This document shows, piece after piece, positions 36,990-52,300 of a DNA stretch of 64,000 nucleotides. Made by a program: the position numbers and the translations under genes. The stretch lies in the NCBI RefSeq assembly GCF_949628265.1, contig NC_088786.1:14880001-14944000 (forward strand), given 5' to 3'. The notes under the pieces are model-generated. The model was not told where the DNA came from, did no database searches, and saw only the letters and a program-made list of their open reading frames with translations. The DNA comes from Cloeon dipterum (lineage: Eukaryota; Arthropoda; Insecta; Ephemeroptera; Baetidae). The first letter of the stretch is position 1. Each line of letters begins with the position of its first letter.

Positions 36990-39900
36990 TACATAGATTC
37001 GGTTAACTGAGATGCTATATCACGTCCAATTGTTTCTCGGCATTACAAAAGGCACAATGAAACAGAAGGGAGTTTGATTGCAATAGTTTGAATTTGCATC
37101 TAGCAAAAGGTGCAAATTGATCACACGTAGAATTAAATTGGTAAACACGAATTTCCGGCTGCAAGGCTGTAAATGTGTCCGCCTGAGTTACGGCACGTGT
37201 GGAGCGAATTTAATTTCAATTCATATCCGCCCAGCTTTAATAAGATCGGGAAATGAAGTCGTAAATCAAAAAGGTCATACTCCACTGGCTGGCCGCACGC
37301 TCGCCCGCCCGACCAGAGGCCTTTAATGAAACAAAGCCGCCGCCTTTTGGCTCGCAATCAGCTTTAAGTTACAATACTATTATTTCAGTTTATTTTCTCT
37401 TATTTTCCTTTGGTCAAATGATAATTCTGCTGATTTTCTCTTTCCATCTGAAACAGCCTGCATATATTTATGCAGATAAAAAAAGCAATATTCGACAGAC
37501 ATATTTTAGTTCGATATAGCAATTAAATAAGATCCCCAACGACACTCGTTTCATAACGCAATATTCCAAATATCGCATGCTACACGGTTTATATTTCTAC
37601 TGTCTACAATTTAAACATTGACATAGCTCTAATCAAAATTATTTTGTAATATGAATGCGACCGTCGTGCCCAAAAGTGATGTATTAATTTACGAAATTCT
37701 CTGTGAAAATATGATTAATGAAATTTGCTGTTTATTGAAAATAATATTCCGTCGCATCATGGAATCTTCATTTCAGCCCTTTCACGTGGGTTGCGGGAGG
37801 TGCGACGGTCGAGGGATTTGCGTGCAACACCGCTCAAATCAAAATCCCGGCGATGCAATCAGTGTTGCGAGGCAGTGGAACTGGGTGAGCACTCGCAAAT
37901 GTAATTGCGCCAGATCAGTCGGGCAAAACAGTGCCACGGCTAAATTATTTAAACCTCGGGCAAATCTGATTTGCAGCGCTGCTGGAAAATCCTCCAACAC
38001 GAGCTGAAAACAAGATACACCGAGTCTGCAGTGCACATCATTGCTACGTACGTCACTCTGTAGATAAATCGGTTGCAACGTTAAAAAACCCTTTGGTAAC
38101 AGGAATTTCATCGAGTTACACATGCAGTGATTTGGATTTGCTGATGTTATATGACCTTTACGTTCTATGGTATAATAATTTTACAATTATATTGACAACA
38201 AACATCAATTAGAACATTTTGAAATCATATTATCAAAAATTTTCAAATTTTCTCAGATAAGAAGGGAATAACAGGAAATCCCAAAAAGAAATATGAATAG
38301 TAAAACACATAGCAATAAACTTTTATTTCAAAACAACAGTACATTGCAGCACTTTAAAATACTTTAAATAAAACACAAAGAGGAATCAGTGTTCCTTAAA
38401 TCAATCAGCAAGCTTGTGCGAGCTGTTGATGTTGAATTTGAAATGAAAACATTTCTCAGCAGCTTCATCTCGGCGAGTCTATTTCCAGAAACCATTTTTC
38501 AGCGGCGGAAGCACGCGCTGAGTAATTTACGGCCACTTCCATTTCGGTTAATCACATACAGAAGCAGAGAGAGTGCTCTGCTTGATGAAAAGGAGCCGTT
38601 TCTCGATTTTGATCAGATGAAAAGTTAATTTTTCATCCCGGCACGCTACGGTGGTGGTAAAAAATCGCACTCAAATGTCTGTCTGAGACGCGTCCAAGGC
38701 GAATATTTTACGAGTTGCGCTAGAGCGATGACAGATCTGCTCGTCCCCTGCGTGAACCATCCATCAGCTCTACGCGTGTGGCTTTAGGGGAAGTGACAAA
38801 CGAAATTTTGTAAGGTCGTGATTTTGAGACAGACGCACGTTTTTACTCACTTTGGATATATCATGTAATGAATTTTTTTGCAATCTTCCTTACACTTGCG
38901 GAGAGAAATAAGTTTAATCAGTTCCAATGGGAAAAGATGTAGAGATGTATTGAAATTTATCTTAAATTTCTTTGAAAGCACGATTTTTAAAGTAAAATCA
39001 GATAAGGTAAGGAGTTCAACAAATAATATATCCTCACATTTCATAACCTAGGCAAATTCTACAAAACTATTTTTGCCATTTAATCCAGGAAATCATGGAT
39101 CTGTAGTGGTTGCGGAGCCGAGCTCCCACTCCCTTTTCACTTTTGGTCTAGGGTATTGTTATTAATGATTGTTAGACGATATATTTGTTAGAAATTCGTT
39201 AAAGCAGCAGAGAGAGATTTTGAATTTAAATTAAGTTTTCACCGGAAGCACGAGCCAACAAGTCACATCTTAAGAGTTCCGAGCGTTTAATTGAGAAGGA
39301 CCCGGTTCATTCGGGTAAATCCTTTTAATTTTAAATTATTCTTCAAGTCAATTCTCTTTTATTGTTAATTCTAAAGTCGATTATGTAATTTGTTTAAAGG
39401 TCCTTGTATTCTGTTAGTCGCAATAGTCGACAAGAGACTTTCTGATTAAACAGAAGAATTGTTCAAGATCCCGCAAGATTTATTTTTCACCTCCTATCCC
39501 CCAAAGATCTTTCATCTTAAATTATGAATAGGATATTTTTCACTTCCCTTCGACGCACTTACTTCCAACCTTTTTGGTCTTCCATCAACTGGAACTGGAA
39601 CACACATTCTGTGCCAAAAGGAAGCACCTGCTTTCCAGATTTGCCAAACTAATGCTGATTCAAACCCTTTTTTCAGAGATCGTCTCATTTCAAACCGAGT
39701 TTTCAAACTTGAATACGTTTATCGGAATATAAACTCTGCTGGCTGCAAAGCTGATGAAAACGACTGTCGTACTTCGTGACTGGTTGAGAACGAGTGCATG
39801 AGTGCTCTGTCACTCAGTGAGTGCAAGAAGTAAAGTTTCTTACGAAAGAGGTACTGCTTTCAAACCAATTCAATCGTGTGTTATGCAACCGGCAAGGCGG

Positions 39901-42900
39901 ACGCGTCGAGCCGGCTGCAGCAAGGAGCTAATTTTTTGCAAGCAATCATAATAGAAGTTCATCAGTTGCTCACGAAAGAATCTCGAACTTTTTCAGCTTT
40001 ACAGCGTTACACAACTCTCTGGAAAAAATACATTTGATTCATATTTATCCGTTGCGGTAAACATTTTCATGTCGAAGCACACCTTGCTTCGCTCTGTATC
40101 TTTCCGCGAATAATTAAATGCTCGCGTATGTGGTTTGAAAAAGTGGATTTTGTCAAAATGGAAATGTTAATTTGCATTCTCTTTTAGGAAGGTTGAATCG
40201 TATTAAAATTGAATACATTTGCCTTTTTTGGGCCCTAGCTGTTCAAGGTCTCGGTAAACGTAACTATTTCCATATTCTAAATTACTGATCTGTTAATGTA
40301 ATGGTTTAATTAAATTTACACTTTTGAGGATGATAAATTAAGAAATTTAAAATGCTCCATAATATAACATTTGCAAAGAGGAGCTGAGCCAATGTTGTAT
40401 TACAGTTTTTGGGACAGCAAATAATAATCCCCATTTTACAAAAATCAACAAATAAAATATAAACTAACGCAGTCTCATTGATTAATTTTACCTATAAATT
40501 AAAAAGCAAGCATTATCAAAACAACCGAAGGATAATATTTACTTTGCGCTTTAGCTTATCCGCTAAAATAAATTAGAGTGCGTGTGATTTTTCACTAACA
40601 CAGAGTTGATACACATACGCACATCCATTTACAGTATTTTACTAATAGTGAACTGATTTTGAATTTCTACACGAATCAGAAACAAATAAAACTAATTCTT
40701 TCAAACATAATATACTATACGTTAATCCATCTGCGAAATCGATCACATTCTGTTGGTATGTGCAATGAAACAAACTGCTGAGCAGCGAAAAGAGAAAAGC
40801 AAAAAACACATGTGGTCGGGCTCGAGTTGGAAGAGAGTCAATCGACATGTCTCAGGGGACCATTTTCGCCTCATTGAGCCGAGAGTGGACCTATTAATGG
40901 CTCTTTCTGACGATAATTCCCACCCCTGGTATTGGATTTCGGACCTTCCTTTGACACTCAACACCGCTGCCTTAACATCTTTACGACTCACTTTAAATAC
41001 AGCACACTTGGCACTTGTACACAGTTTCTTGTGTCTTCAATGCAAATGCGAGAGTACATCTGGGAATATAAACTTTGAATATTTATATTTAGACTCTCGA
41101 TACACCTCTTTTTCAAATTATCTAACTCTTCTGGCTGATTTATATAGCGTTACCAAGCTTTCTCGATAAAAATCCGGCAAAGATGAGACAAAAAATGTTT
41201 TTTTCCACCAATATGGCTTTAGGCGAATTTCCGATATCTCGTCCAAGACGATAACATTGCCGCTGAAGCATTCTTTATGTGGCTAATGGCCCGCTTAATG
41301 GCTATTTATTCCCTTTCGCTCAATTGACCTCTGGCCTCATCAAATAATGTAAACGACGCCGGCGGTCTCGGGGGATACATGTTGAGCACAATTGGCCTAA
41401 ATTTCATTTTCATTCAGCACCACATTTTTCCAGCAAGCTGGAGACGATAATAAAAAGCAACGCTTTATTCAAAGCAGCCGAGAGAGCGAGCTGCGCGTCC
41501 TGAATAAATAATCAACCAAGTGGTCCACGTCACTCGCCGAGATATCATCTTAATTAAAGCGTTCCGTGTCTAAGTACTGGTTAAACAAAGAGCTCTCAAG
41601 ATTGTGAAACATATGCAGCTAACGAATTTTCCTCTCAACCGCTTCAGGATGAGGTCAAGTTTGTTTCAAGTCGGTTCACATGAGCCAGAGGTGTTTCACA
41701 CAGCCCACAAGTATTACCTCTTATTTGCTGCTAATGACAAGAAAATAACCAAAGCAACAGATATATGGCTTGAAATTTGGGACTCAAAGAACTCAGTTTC
41801 CAACTTAATACTTCCGAAAAAATAACTAAAAATAATAATCATGCTATTTAACTATTGCTAACCGTGATAAGAACCCCTCGTGTAGATAAAACTGATCATC
41901 GAAAAGCGTTAAAACCATAAGATCAATTATTTTGTAGCCGTGTAATTTTAATACTGCTTGCATTTTATAGTACAATCGAAGTCAAGTAAATTTGTTTAGG
42001 AAGTATTGTATCACGGTTATTTAATTAACCATTTGGAAAGCTAGTGACCGTATTAAATCTTATTTTACTACACATAAAATACAAACATGAAATTTTAATA
42101 AAGCAATATTTTAATAAAAACCCTCCACATTCCATTTGAATGGAGATGTCGACTGTTCAAATTGGTCTCACTTTACCCTTTGTTCCATGCTCGCATCCTA
42201 CGCTGTTTTCTTTTCATTCAAAGGTATCTTCCCAGAACTAATATTGTCCGATAGAATCTCAATTTGGAGCCAGAAGTGGATGGCGCATTGTTCAGCGCTG
42301 GTAGCCTAATCTCGATTAACGCAGAGAACAATATCACGTCGGCCCCTGAAATTGGTAATTTGAAAGAGGAAATTGGCCGCACGTGACCCTGCGCAGAGGA
42401 GAATTGACCGAATTTGGACGGGCCTTGTTTGGCTGTGGAGCGAACTAACGAGCCGCTGCTCTCCCGTGGGCTTCAAATTGTTTTCTGACGACCTCGGCCG
42501 GCCGATGGCATGGAACGCGGCCAAAATTTCATTTGCATTTTTGTGCGATGAGAAATGGACGGAAGTTGGTTTTTCTACACCCTGAAAAAAGCTCGAAAGA
42601 AAATAAATCGTATTAAAGCTTGGCACGAGAGAGTTCATAATGTTTTGCTCTCGTATGAGGCAAGCGTCGCATCCACTTAGGAAACAAGCTCGTTTTGTTT
42701 TCCGCTTCATTTATGTCTTCTTTAATAATTCAAGCTGGGAAGTTTGCATCAGGGGACAATCTTGTCTCTTCAAGCCGGCACTCACTTTTCCTCTCCCGGG
42801 GAAATTAAATTTCATTTCAAAGCTGTTCTAAAGGGAAAAGCTAAATGACTCGCAGAGAAGCTCAGCATTTTTAATTCTAGAATCTAACTTTCAAGTCTGA

Positions 42901-44004
42901 CAGAAATAGCTTTGCAAAAAAGTATATAGAAGCAGAATTTCCTTCAGTTAGGGGAAAATCGTTTAGAATTCTAAACCCTTCCCTACTTGGGGATAAAGCA
43001 GAGTGGAGCTGTTGAAACCCAATTCAGGGCTCTTTCTCTGCACGCTCACCTTATATTGCCTTCTCTCTTTCAATTTGACGTGGATTGAGATTTCGCCGAG
43101 ACCCGCAACTCAAAAGGCGCAACAACAAAGGAGGTGCAATTTCACTTATCCGCCGCAAATTGCCGCGCGCGGCGTTTTCAGCTCCGGAAAAGAGGGTCCT
43201 TCTCTCTTTTCCGGCGCTTTGCATCTCCTTTAACACGCATTAATTGCTTGACAAATGGAAGTGAGCACACGATTCTTGGCTTGCTGCGTGGAAATAATAA
43301 ATTCAACTCATAAAACGGGGCGGTGCCGGCGCTTTGTCGCTTTGTAAATGGGGTTGCCGACTAAATTTAGAGATGGCAGAGACGCGTTATTTCGTTTCGT
43401 GTTGAGTTCCTCCACCCTCCTGCGCGTCCCTCGGCCGCAGCAAAAGGCGTTTGCCACCCCGAAGCAGCCGAACAATCAGCCCGACGATGTGTCTATAAAT
43501 TTATCGTCCGCCAGCTGGCCGACCGCCCACCAGCACATTCTCTGCTCCCAGCCCCGACCACATAACAACTTCGCGAAAGTATTTTGATTAGATGGCGTAA
43601 ATGGGATATTTCCATTTCCTTTCAATATAACTTACGCAAATTTCAATTTATTGACTTTATCTTAATTTATTTACTTTTTAAACAAAATGTCAATATTTTT
43701 TTGAAAACATGAATTCTAATATCGAGTTTAGTTTTTTTCCCAGAAAACCTTTTCTCATTTCAATGGTTTGCTGATGGTTTCATTATACTTGTTTACTCTT
43801 GCTAAAGTCAATACATTAAAACACACTATGGAATAAATTTTTAGCAAAATAGGGCTAACAAAAAAGCAGAATAGATAAACTTCGAAAATGATCGATTACA
43901 TAAGTAATTGGTAATTTCTCGCAGCACTGCGCGGCAAATTCAAACCTTCGTATCGCTGATCAGAATAATCTGCTTTTTCCAAAATTAAATTTATTTGAAA
44001 CTCA

Positions 44005-44025
44005 ATATATATATATATATATATA
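44005..44025. repeat. (AT)n microsatellite, about 21 bp
   Basis: Short uninterrupted AT run. Confidence 0.9.
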
Positions 44026-46936
44026 CGTTTGAAGGTAGCAAATACATTATGTTTAAAATGACGATTTCAAAGAACTTCATTATATGGACCTAAAATATAT
44101 TTATCATATCTGGGGTATGCAAAAATATTTGAAAATTAGGGTGCCGTTGAATGATTTTGCCGCTGCATTTGTGAACAAGAGCTCATTGCATGTCATAAGT
44201 CCTCAACAGTATGACAAAGATTAGGATGCGACAACATTTATTTATCGATATTGTTTGACTGGCTGCTTATTTTATTTTTTGTTGCTAACTTTTTTGCTAC
44301 ACTTAGACCGCTTTCTTTGGCTTGGCCTCTTGTTCGTTATAAAGAAGCGGCCGATTAAAAAAACTGCAACGCACCACAGCACCCCGACTTTGTCATAGCT
44401 GATGATTTCAACGTAAATACGACCTTTTTACCCTTCATATATTGGGTAAACTAGACATTATTAAGAGTTCGGGAACTGGAGAATAGCAATTGCCAGTGCT
44501 TCAAAAAAATGAAACGATAAATAACTTGTTTGATTAATTTATCCTCTTGAATCGCGTTTGTATATATCGCTTTTATAATCACGTTACCAGGCATATTTCA
44601 TGGGTTTCAGCATCTAAACTTTGTACATTAAGTTTTGTCTTCACCGTTCGTTCATTCACTGATTGAGATTTATTGATACAAAATTATTGATTTGAATAGA
44701 GTACATCTTTCAGCAGGCATTGATTTTAAGTTAAAAATACATCAACATTTTCATCTAAGCCGATTCTACTTATAGTCATCCACCGCTTATGTAATGTGTC
44801 AATAGCCTCATAGGACTTTGCTGTATTTATCTTTTGTTATGACCGACAATCTTTTCGCATGCACAAATTCCAGTTTCAGGCGAGCAACCGTAGATAATCT
44901 AGACAATAATAAATTCCAACAGCGGCCGGCACTTGCAAGAAAAATTTAATTATATGCTTCTCGTTTTCCTCTTGAGTGTCAGACGTACGCGCGTTGGGTT
45001 TGCCGCCTTGAAAAGCATCGCTCGGACAATATTTGGACGGGAACAGATGGGCTGGAAATTAATATCCCATTAGGTGGACCAAATTGAAAAATTTTCTAGT
45101 GCACGTTGCCGGCGGCTCGTGAGACACTCTTTCATTATATTATAATAGCGGCAGGGCAAATGATTTGCAGATGATGGAGTGCGTGAAATCGCTAATAAAG
45201 CGGCATGAGGCGGATATTTTTTATTCGCAACGAGGGCAACAAAAGGAGATAAGAAGACGCGCAATAAAAGTGAAGCAGGAAGCCTCAACTTCTCGAGCAG
45301 CGAATTAGGACGTTGCCTCTTGTAATTGTGCTTTTATTATGCCGAATTAAGTACTCGCTTCATTGTTATTGTTTAAAATTATGAGTGTCTCGCCAGCCAG
45401 CGCGCACTATTGAGCAGAGCGACGAGAAGGAACCTGTTTTTGCACAATGGCCTTTTCACGAGCGACAGCGCCAGCTTGCTTTATCGCTTTTTGCTGAGCT
45501 GAAAAATGAGAGAGGAATTTTTCTTACCCTGCATTGCAAACTCAGTCTTGCTTTCCACCATACTTTGTCATAGCAAATAATGTCAGCATTAATATAGTAC
45601 GTTTTTGTCTCTAAATGCTCACATTTAATTTAAAATCAATAATTTACAATGTAATCAAAGGAGAGATCAATGTTTTTATTTAATTTGAAAATGCTGAACT
45701 CTCCCTATATTCAATAATAGCTGATAATCTCTGGCAAAGACTATCACAATTAAACGAGATAAGATATCGCCTATCAATCTGTCTTTTCCCAATTTGAAAC
45801 TCATTTTCTTCCTTAAACGCTCCGCCTATTAATTCTAGAGGAAAATAAAATAGTACTCACGTTAACAAACCAGTCTCGCCCATCAAATTAACGCCTCTTC
45901 GCCAGAAATTGGAGGCAAAACTTTCGAAAAAAATTATCCCTGTTCCAGCGCACAACAACTGGAGTCAAGGGGTGTGAAAAATAGGCGAAATAAATTTTAT
46001 TTAATCTTCACATGTAAAATATTACATCGAATTATTGGTTATTCAGATTAAAAACACTAAATAAAAAATCCTAACCTAATGAAAACATAAGAAATAAGGC
46101 CAATATATTATATATCACAACAAGATATTCTCGAATAAAGAAATGATATTTTGGGCCACGTGATCACATCTTAGTTAAATAGTAAGGATCCAGTAGCAAC
46201 GCAATTAAGTGTTAAATCAAACTATTAAGAAAAGATGCACCTATGCCCATATTAAATTGTGATTATTGAGTGAAACGTCCCTTGTCATGAGTTTGAAAGC
46301 AACTATAATAATTTTGCTTCTATACTAATAAGATAATTAGATTTAATATAAGAATGTATTACTTATTTATATAGGCACTTGTGTAACTTCTCAAATAACT
46401 GTACATATTTATTTAAAATAGAGCATTAATCTATAAAGTCTTTTGATTTATTTGGGCGTGAGCAGGTATGACGTATATAGTTGCACTGCTGGCCCATAAG
46501 AATCAAATAAAGTAAAAAACTTTAATTTAAAGCGGGGAACTGGAATTAACTGTGGATGAAACGAAGAATTCGTTTTTAAAAAACTGCTGTTTTTCACAAC
46601 CCTGAAGACGTCTGCGCTAAAGCGGCGGCAATTATAATTCACATGAGCGTAAATTAAATGATTGCCGCCTCCTCCTCCTCACAAATTAGGGCCTATTAAA
46701 GTGCAGTAAAGCGACGAGTGTAAACTCGAGAGAGGCCCTGGCAGGTGTTTCATTCGTGCCACGACCGGCAATAAAACGGAGCGCGAGATAGAGTCATTTT
46801 GGTCGGGCTACGCTGGGGTGCATGTAATTATCAGCTTTTGCGCCGAAACAAATTCCAATGCGTTTTAATAAACACGAGAGGGTGGATGCTGCGTTTACTG
46901 AAATTACCCTTCAAACGCTCCCTTGGTTTCGCTTTT

Positions 46937-46953
46937 CCCCCCCCCCCCCCCCC
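46937..46953. repeat. Poly(C) run of 17
   Basis: Seventeen consecutive C on the plus strand (poly-G on the minus). Length may be unreliable in assembly. Confidence 0.95.
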
Positions 46954-48071
46954 GAGCTGGCGCCCCCTCTCATCTCATCCCGAGCGTCTTAATAATTCAT
47001 CGCTGGAGGCTTTAGAAAAGTGCTCTATTATTATCATATTCGCCTGTTTTCTTTTGAAACTCAATACGAGGGAAGCAAATTGCATTGCCATTATTTACGT
47101 TCCATGCGCCGCAGTTTGTTCACTTCACTGCAGCGTTGAACGTGCAATCACATCCCCGGGCAAGTAAAATATGAATCGATTGTGTCGTGCAGAGAACTCG
47201 ATTTCAGGGTGAGCGTACACCTTTGATCACAAATGCAAATAATGGAATTGCCAGTGAAGCTGAATTTGATTATCGGATAAGATTTGCATTTTTAGAATAT
47301 ACAATTTTATGCAAATAAGGGAAGAGAGGGAAGTTTCCAAAATATATTTCCTATTTTCAATTTGATGTTTTCTTAATAATAAAAATGGAGTCAATCTAAA
47401 TAAGCAGTTCCCAGCATTAACAATCACAATCGTAGAGATTAAAATTTATCTGAATGTCAGATCCAGAGAGCCAGCAGTTCTATAGTCGCTAAAATTTCCA
47501 AGGTCATGCAGCGTGAGGATGGCAGAGATTAGAATCACAATGGGTGGGGAAATTAATATGTTACCCCATTGTTCATATATGTGTATTAATTTTATTGAAA
47601 TCATCAGATTCTGCCCAACAGTCGGATCCATTTCAATTTTGATTGCAGTGCCACTCAATGCTTTTCTTCTGGTGCGGCACTGACCTTGTAAATTTTTGAT
47701 TTGAGAATTAGCTAACTAGTTTCCATGAATGCTATGTTGGGATGCAATATTATAGCCATAATGAAATAGACTAATATGGCAATGCAGCTTATGGATTGCA
47801 GCAACTGCTGCGCCACTCAATCAGCGCGATTCATCGAGTCAACAGCGAATGCACAGGTTCCGCTTAAGCGCATTCGCGTCACGGACTCTTGACAGAGAAT
47901 TTTCAGCCACTCTTCGGCGGCAATTATTATCGAGAACACGATTAACACCTGGCCGACGAATAGAACGACGTGCTAAAGAGCTATGCAACGCGCCCGACAA
48001 TCGACAACTGCAGATTGCCTACAGAGGTCAGCCAAGCGTGCAATTAGCGCTGATTGCGTTGCACAGCACGT

Positions 48072-48073
<2 letters not shown>

Positions 48074-48121
<48 letters not shown>
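48074..48121. repeat. (TC)n microsatellite, about 48 bp
   Basis: Uninterrupted TC dinucleotides. It produces the false Ser-Leu and Arg-Glu runs seen when both strands are translated. Confidence 0.97.
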
Positions 48122-48124
<3 letters not shown>

Positions 48125-49244
48125 ATCTCTCTCGTACTCTCCTTAGCGACGGAACGAGTGATACGATGACGCCGAGGAAAAAGCAGCAGCAATTCAATTT
48201 TGCACCGAAATTGGGCGAGCCGCGCGCACAAAAAGCGGATGATTGGATGTCAGCTTTTATTTTGTCACAGACGTGTCGGCAAAGGCGCTTTTCTGCTCTC
48301 GCAACCCTTTCTGCTTCTCTGCCGCACGACAAGGCAGCGACTCAGGTGTTGATTGGTTATTGTAGGTTTGGCAGCCAGTGTGCCATGCGGCAGTGATGGC
48401 AACTTGAACGGAACGAATGTGAGCATCAAAATCGTTACAGTCCCAGAGGTATTTGGTTGGTTTATTCTTAAAATGCCGGTAATAACCGTTTTTCAGATTT
48501 TAATAAAAATGTGATTTTTTTATTAAAGTTAAAATTTTATTTGTATCAAACATTAAATATTTTCAACAGACATATTCACTCTTCTGCTCACTCTGTTGGA
48601 AATTTGTAAACTTTTTATTTTAATGGGGACGATTATCTTAACGAACATTAATTCACAGGGTCGTAAAAGGTAGATCCATAAGAAAGCGTTGAGCAGTTGC
48701 ATGACCTTGAGTTTTTGCAGCCTAAATATCCACTCATTAAAATATGCAATATGTATATTTTCTTAACATGTATAATTCATATTTCTAATTATTATTGAGT
48801 ATATAAATAGGTTTAACATTTTGTCAACAGAAATGTGTATATAAAAAGCACTATATAAATATAGAAGATATTCAACTAAAATATCTATTAATTTACGCTT
48901 CATCTCTGTTGAGAAAGCGAGTATAGAATCTGTCATCGTTCTGTGTCACCTGACGAAGCATGAAGAAGCCACAGCAAGTGGAACTCATAATTTCTAATTT
49001 AAAATGAAACGAAATGAACTTGTTAGAGACCTTTCACTCTATAAACTTAGTAAACGGATTGTGCAACTTGCGATTGTTGAAAAAAGTTTTCCGTGTAAGC
49101 GACTTTGTTGCTCAACCACTTTAGTCATTCAAAAAGTTCAGTTTTTGCTTTGTATGCTTTCCTATTCAGCTACGAATGGTAAAATTGAATACACGCAAAG
49201 ATCATAATATTAAACGAAGGATTTCAGTTTTCCTGTTTCCAGTA

Positions 49245-49246
<2 letters not shown>

Positions 49247-49305
<59 letters not shown>
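49247..49305. repeat. (TC)n microsatellite, about 59 bp
   Basis: Uninterrupted TC dinucleotides, about 1.1 kb from the first TC repeat and in the same orientation. Confidence 0.97.
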
Positions 49306-49307
<2 letters not shown>

Positions 49308-52300
49308 TTCGTTTGAAATTGGTTGTCAGCGTCGATTAATGGTGAGAGAAACGCCTTTTGCACGCGACTCACTACAAATTGCAGCGCAAGAAGAAAATTT
49401 GTTGCGAATTTAACGAGAACATTTCAGCCTGAGAGAAGAATGAATGGTGTCTAGGCGCAAAAAGAGTTCGTTTTGCTCGCTTAGTGAAAAAGGCGAGCAA
49501 ACAAGGTGCTCACAAACAGACCCAATTGTGCCAGTCGCTGTTTGCTTTTGCAACTACCATCGTACCTGCTACCAAGCTTGGAATTAAATCATGATGACGA
49601 TCGCAACTTCAGACGCTAAATTTTTTCTACTAAAATCATGCAACTATAAGATCTATTCATCAGCGAGCTTAAAATTGTATACTATAGCGCTACAACTTTT
49701 GTCCATCAAAGCTATCGGGGCTTAGAAAAAAAATGTTAAGAAAAAAGTTGCATCAATAATGACATCATACTAATTTTCTTTTGTAGAGTTAACTCATCTT
49801 GAAACTTATCATTAATTTGTTTCAAAAAATTTCTCAACTTGACCATTCCTGGTTTTGAGACATCGTTTTCCCATTCGGAAAATCAAATACTTGAAATTCA
49901 TTAATGTCCAAAGTTGATTTTTACAAAAATCCCTAGATTGCAGAAAAGTTTTTTAAAACTTACCTCAACTACTTCCTTCCGAAGTTTGAGATTTATTTTT
50001 ATAAAAATTTACTGGCATGTAAGATTATTTTATAAATCATCTTCCAAAGTTTATAAAATTCCCCATTTTCGGCATTTTATAAAGAGATTTATGTTTAAAA
50101 ATCAATGTAGAATTTTTCAAGCTCTTTGGGTATGTTTTGTGGTTCAAAAGTTGTTTCAAATCCTTTCAGATGTTATCTCTCTCATAGAACTGGCTTCAGT
50201 CAATTTTCCACTGCTTGCATTGGCCTCATCAGCACTGCAGCAGTCGAGGAAGCTTTTGCTGCCGATTGCCTCAGTCCGCGTGCAACAAATGAGAAACGAG
50301 ATAGCGCAAATAAAGGCTTTATCGCGGCAGAAACACGTTCCCAGGACTTTTCTCTTGCATTCGCATTCGTCACTGCGAGCAAAGCGGCCAGCCCAGGTTT
50401 TTCTTTTTAATTTTTCTGCGAGAGGAGACTTTAAGAGAGTTCACAATTAGAGACTTAACGATTGCGTACTTACCACTTTCTCGACATCCTTCGTTTACGA
50501 GCAAGTAATTACATTCTGAATTCGTTTTCTACAAGGTAATGAGTTAACTGATTTAATTGCTCGCTGCTGTCTGTCGAGTCCAGGATAATATTGATGACCA
50601 GATGAGGCATTTTTAGTTATTTTTGCAGGAATTTTATTTAATTTATCACACATTTACAGATTCTTCTTTGTTCATTTTGTCGTAACATCAAGCATCTTTT
50701 TAATCTCAATAGGCGATACCAATGGAGCGTATACATGGGCATTGCAAAGTTTCTAATCGGAGTCCGTGCGTTTCGACAGGAGTGTACATAAATTTAGTCG
50801 TCTCAGCTGCTCTCACTCTCGCGGGGCAACATGCACACAGCACATCTCGTGTAATTCCGTGTGCGAGCAGCCAATTTAAACGCAGTTGACCCCAGGCGGG
50901 GCCATTAAAGACCTCGCGCCGCGTGTTTTATTCGCCCAGCTAAATGCTTTTTAACGCACACATTCTTGCGCGCATTAACGGCAGCAAAGAAAGCAGACAG
51001 CGTTCAGCTTAATTAAATTAATGAGCAAAAATGCTAATGGTGCCGTATTCATTGATGGATTTTGCAAGATAACACTAAATTGATCTTAATTGGGATAAAG
51101 AGCCTCGTGAGATCGGAGTTTTGTCCTCTATTAAGAGAAATTTATAAACATGCAACGCATCATTAACTCTCCACGTCGGTATATCGTTTAACTTTAGAGG
51201 CTTTGGAGTTAACGATTCCTGTGAAACTTCACTTGCATAACAAAACTTTGATAATCAGAGCTGAATTTCCTATCAGCACTATGTATCATTTATTTCATGT
51301 CAATAAAATGTAAAAAGGCATTGAAAACATAATTTTTTACTGTTGCGATTTCTGTGTCATATAAATGAATGAAAGAATGTGAGAACTAATGAAACTCATA
51401 ATACAAAATATGCAAAATAGAAGGTTAAAATGGGATATATCAAAATACTGACAAAGGTTGCAAAAATATTTTTAACAAAATTTGTACTTTTTTACGGCAA
51501 ATTTTCGCGATGATATTCTTTTGTTATTACCCTTAATTCGTTTCATTCCTTTTTTTCACCCTTGTTCTTTACTTCTCCAACTCAAGAGGCCTGATCCGCA
51601 GTGGTTCTTTGTGCGATATAATACATTTTGGCCGTTAATAATACCGTTTCAAAGGACTTCTTAGCGGGGATTTTCGCGTCAGAAACGAACGCAAAGCCGT
51701 CGTGGGGCGAATTCAGAGGCTTATCATGTGATGGATAAGGTGGTGACAGAGCAGTGCATCTTTTTCGAATCGAGTCAAAGCTGCGTTCAGGGGTCGTGGC
51801 TCTTGAGTAATTATTCTAATCGAGGCGAGAATAATTTGGAAAATGGAGCCAACCAGGCATGAGCAGCGTTATGCTCGGCTGCCCGGCTTTCTATCCAAAT
51901 TCCTTGTTATTGTTATTGCAATGCCATTTTCAGATTAGCTCGCACCCCTGTCTCCGTCTCCGCTTTAATTTTCATCCTGGGCGTGTTTTTTGCTTCATGG
52001 TATGATATTAAAACTGCGCAAACTCAAGTTTGTTCTTTAATAAAAAAAACTTTTTTTTAAAAAAATATGAATTCCAATTAATAATACGTAGTCAGTTTTA
52101 ACTAACACGTCTCAATTCAAATTCAAAGTTATTTAAAAGTTTTTAATTTATAATTAGTTTGGTTTGCTGTAAAGATCTTTTTTACGTCAAATTTTTGAAA
52201 ACCATTTTTAGTGAAAGGTGGGAATCTTAGCTTTTGATTTGTTGAATGTCATTTGAAGATTTCTGTTGAAAGCTCACCTGAAACAAAAGAATTTTCTCAT

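Larger units (their letters stand above)
33247..46936. other. No supportable exon; probable long intron or upstream region of the collagen
   Basis: AT-rich non-coding DNA. I looked on the minus strand for a membrane-spanning exon or further Gly-X-Y exons and found none with usable splice sites. Plus-strand open stretches are short and without recognisable domains. It contains microsatellites at 36902-36983 and 44005-44025. Whether it is intronic depends on where the collagen 5' exons lie. Confidence 0.55.

Noticed and set aside
47983..48396. 137-codon plus-strand ORF
   Set aside because: Its openness comes from a TC microsatellite encoding repeated Ser-Leu; flanks are not protein-like.
49914..50450. 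178-codon plus-strand ORF, the longest in the gene-poor region
   Set aside because: Translation is Phe/Leu/Lys-rich without domain or family resemblance, and it has no splice or promoter context; likely chance.
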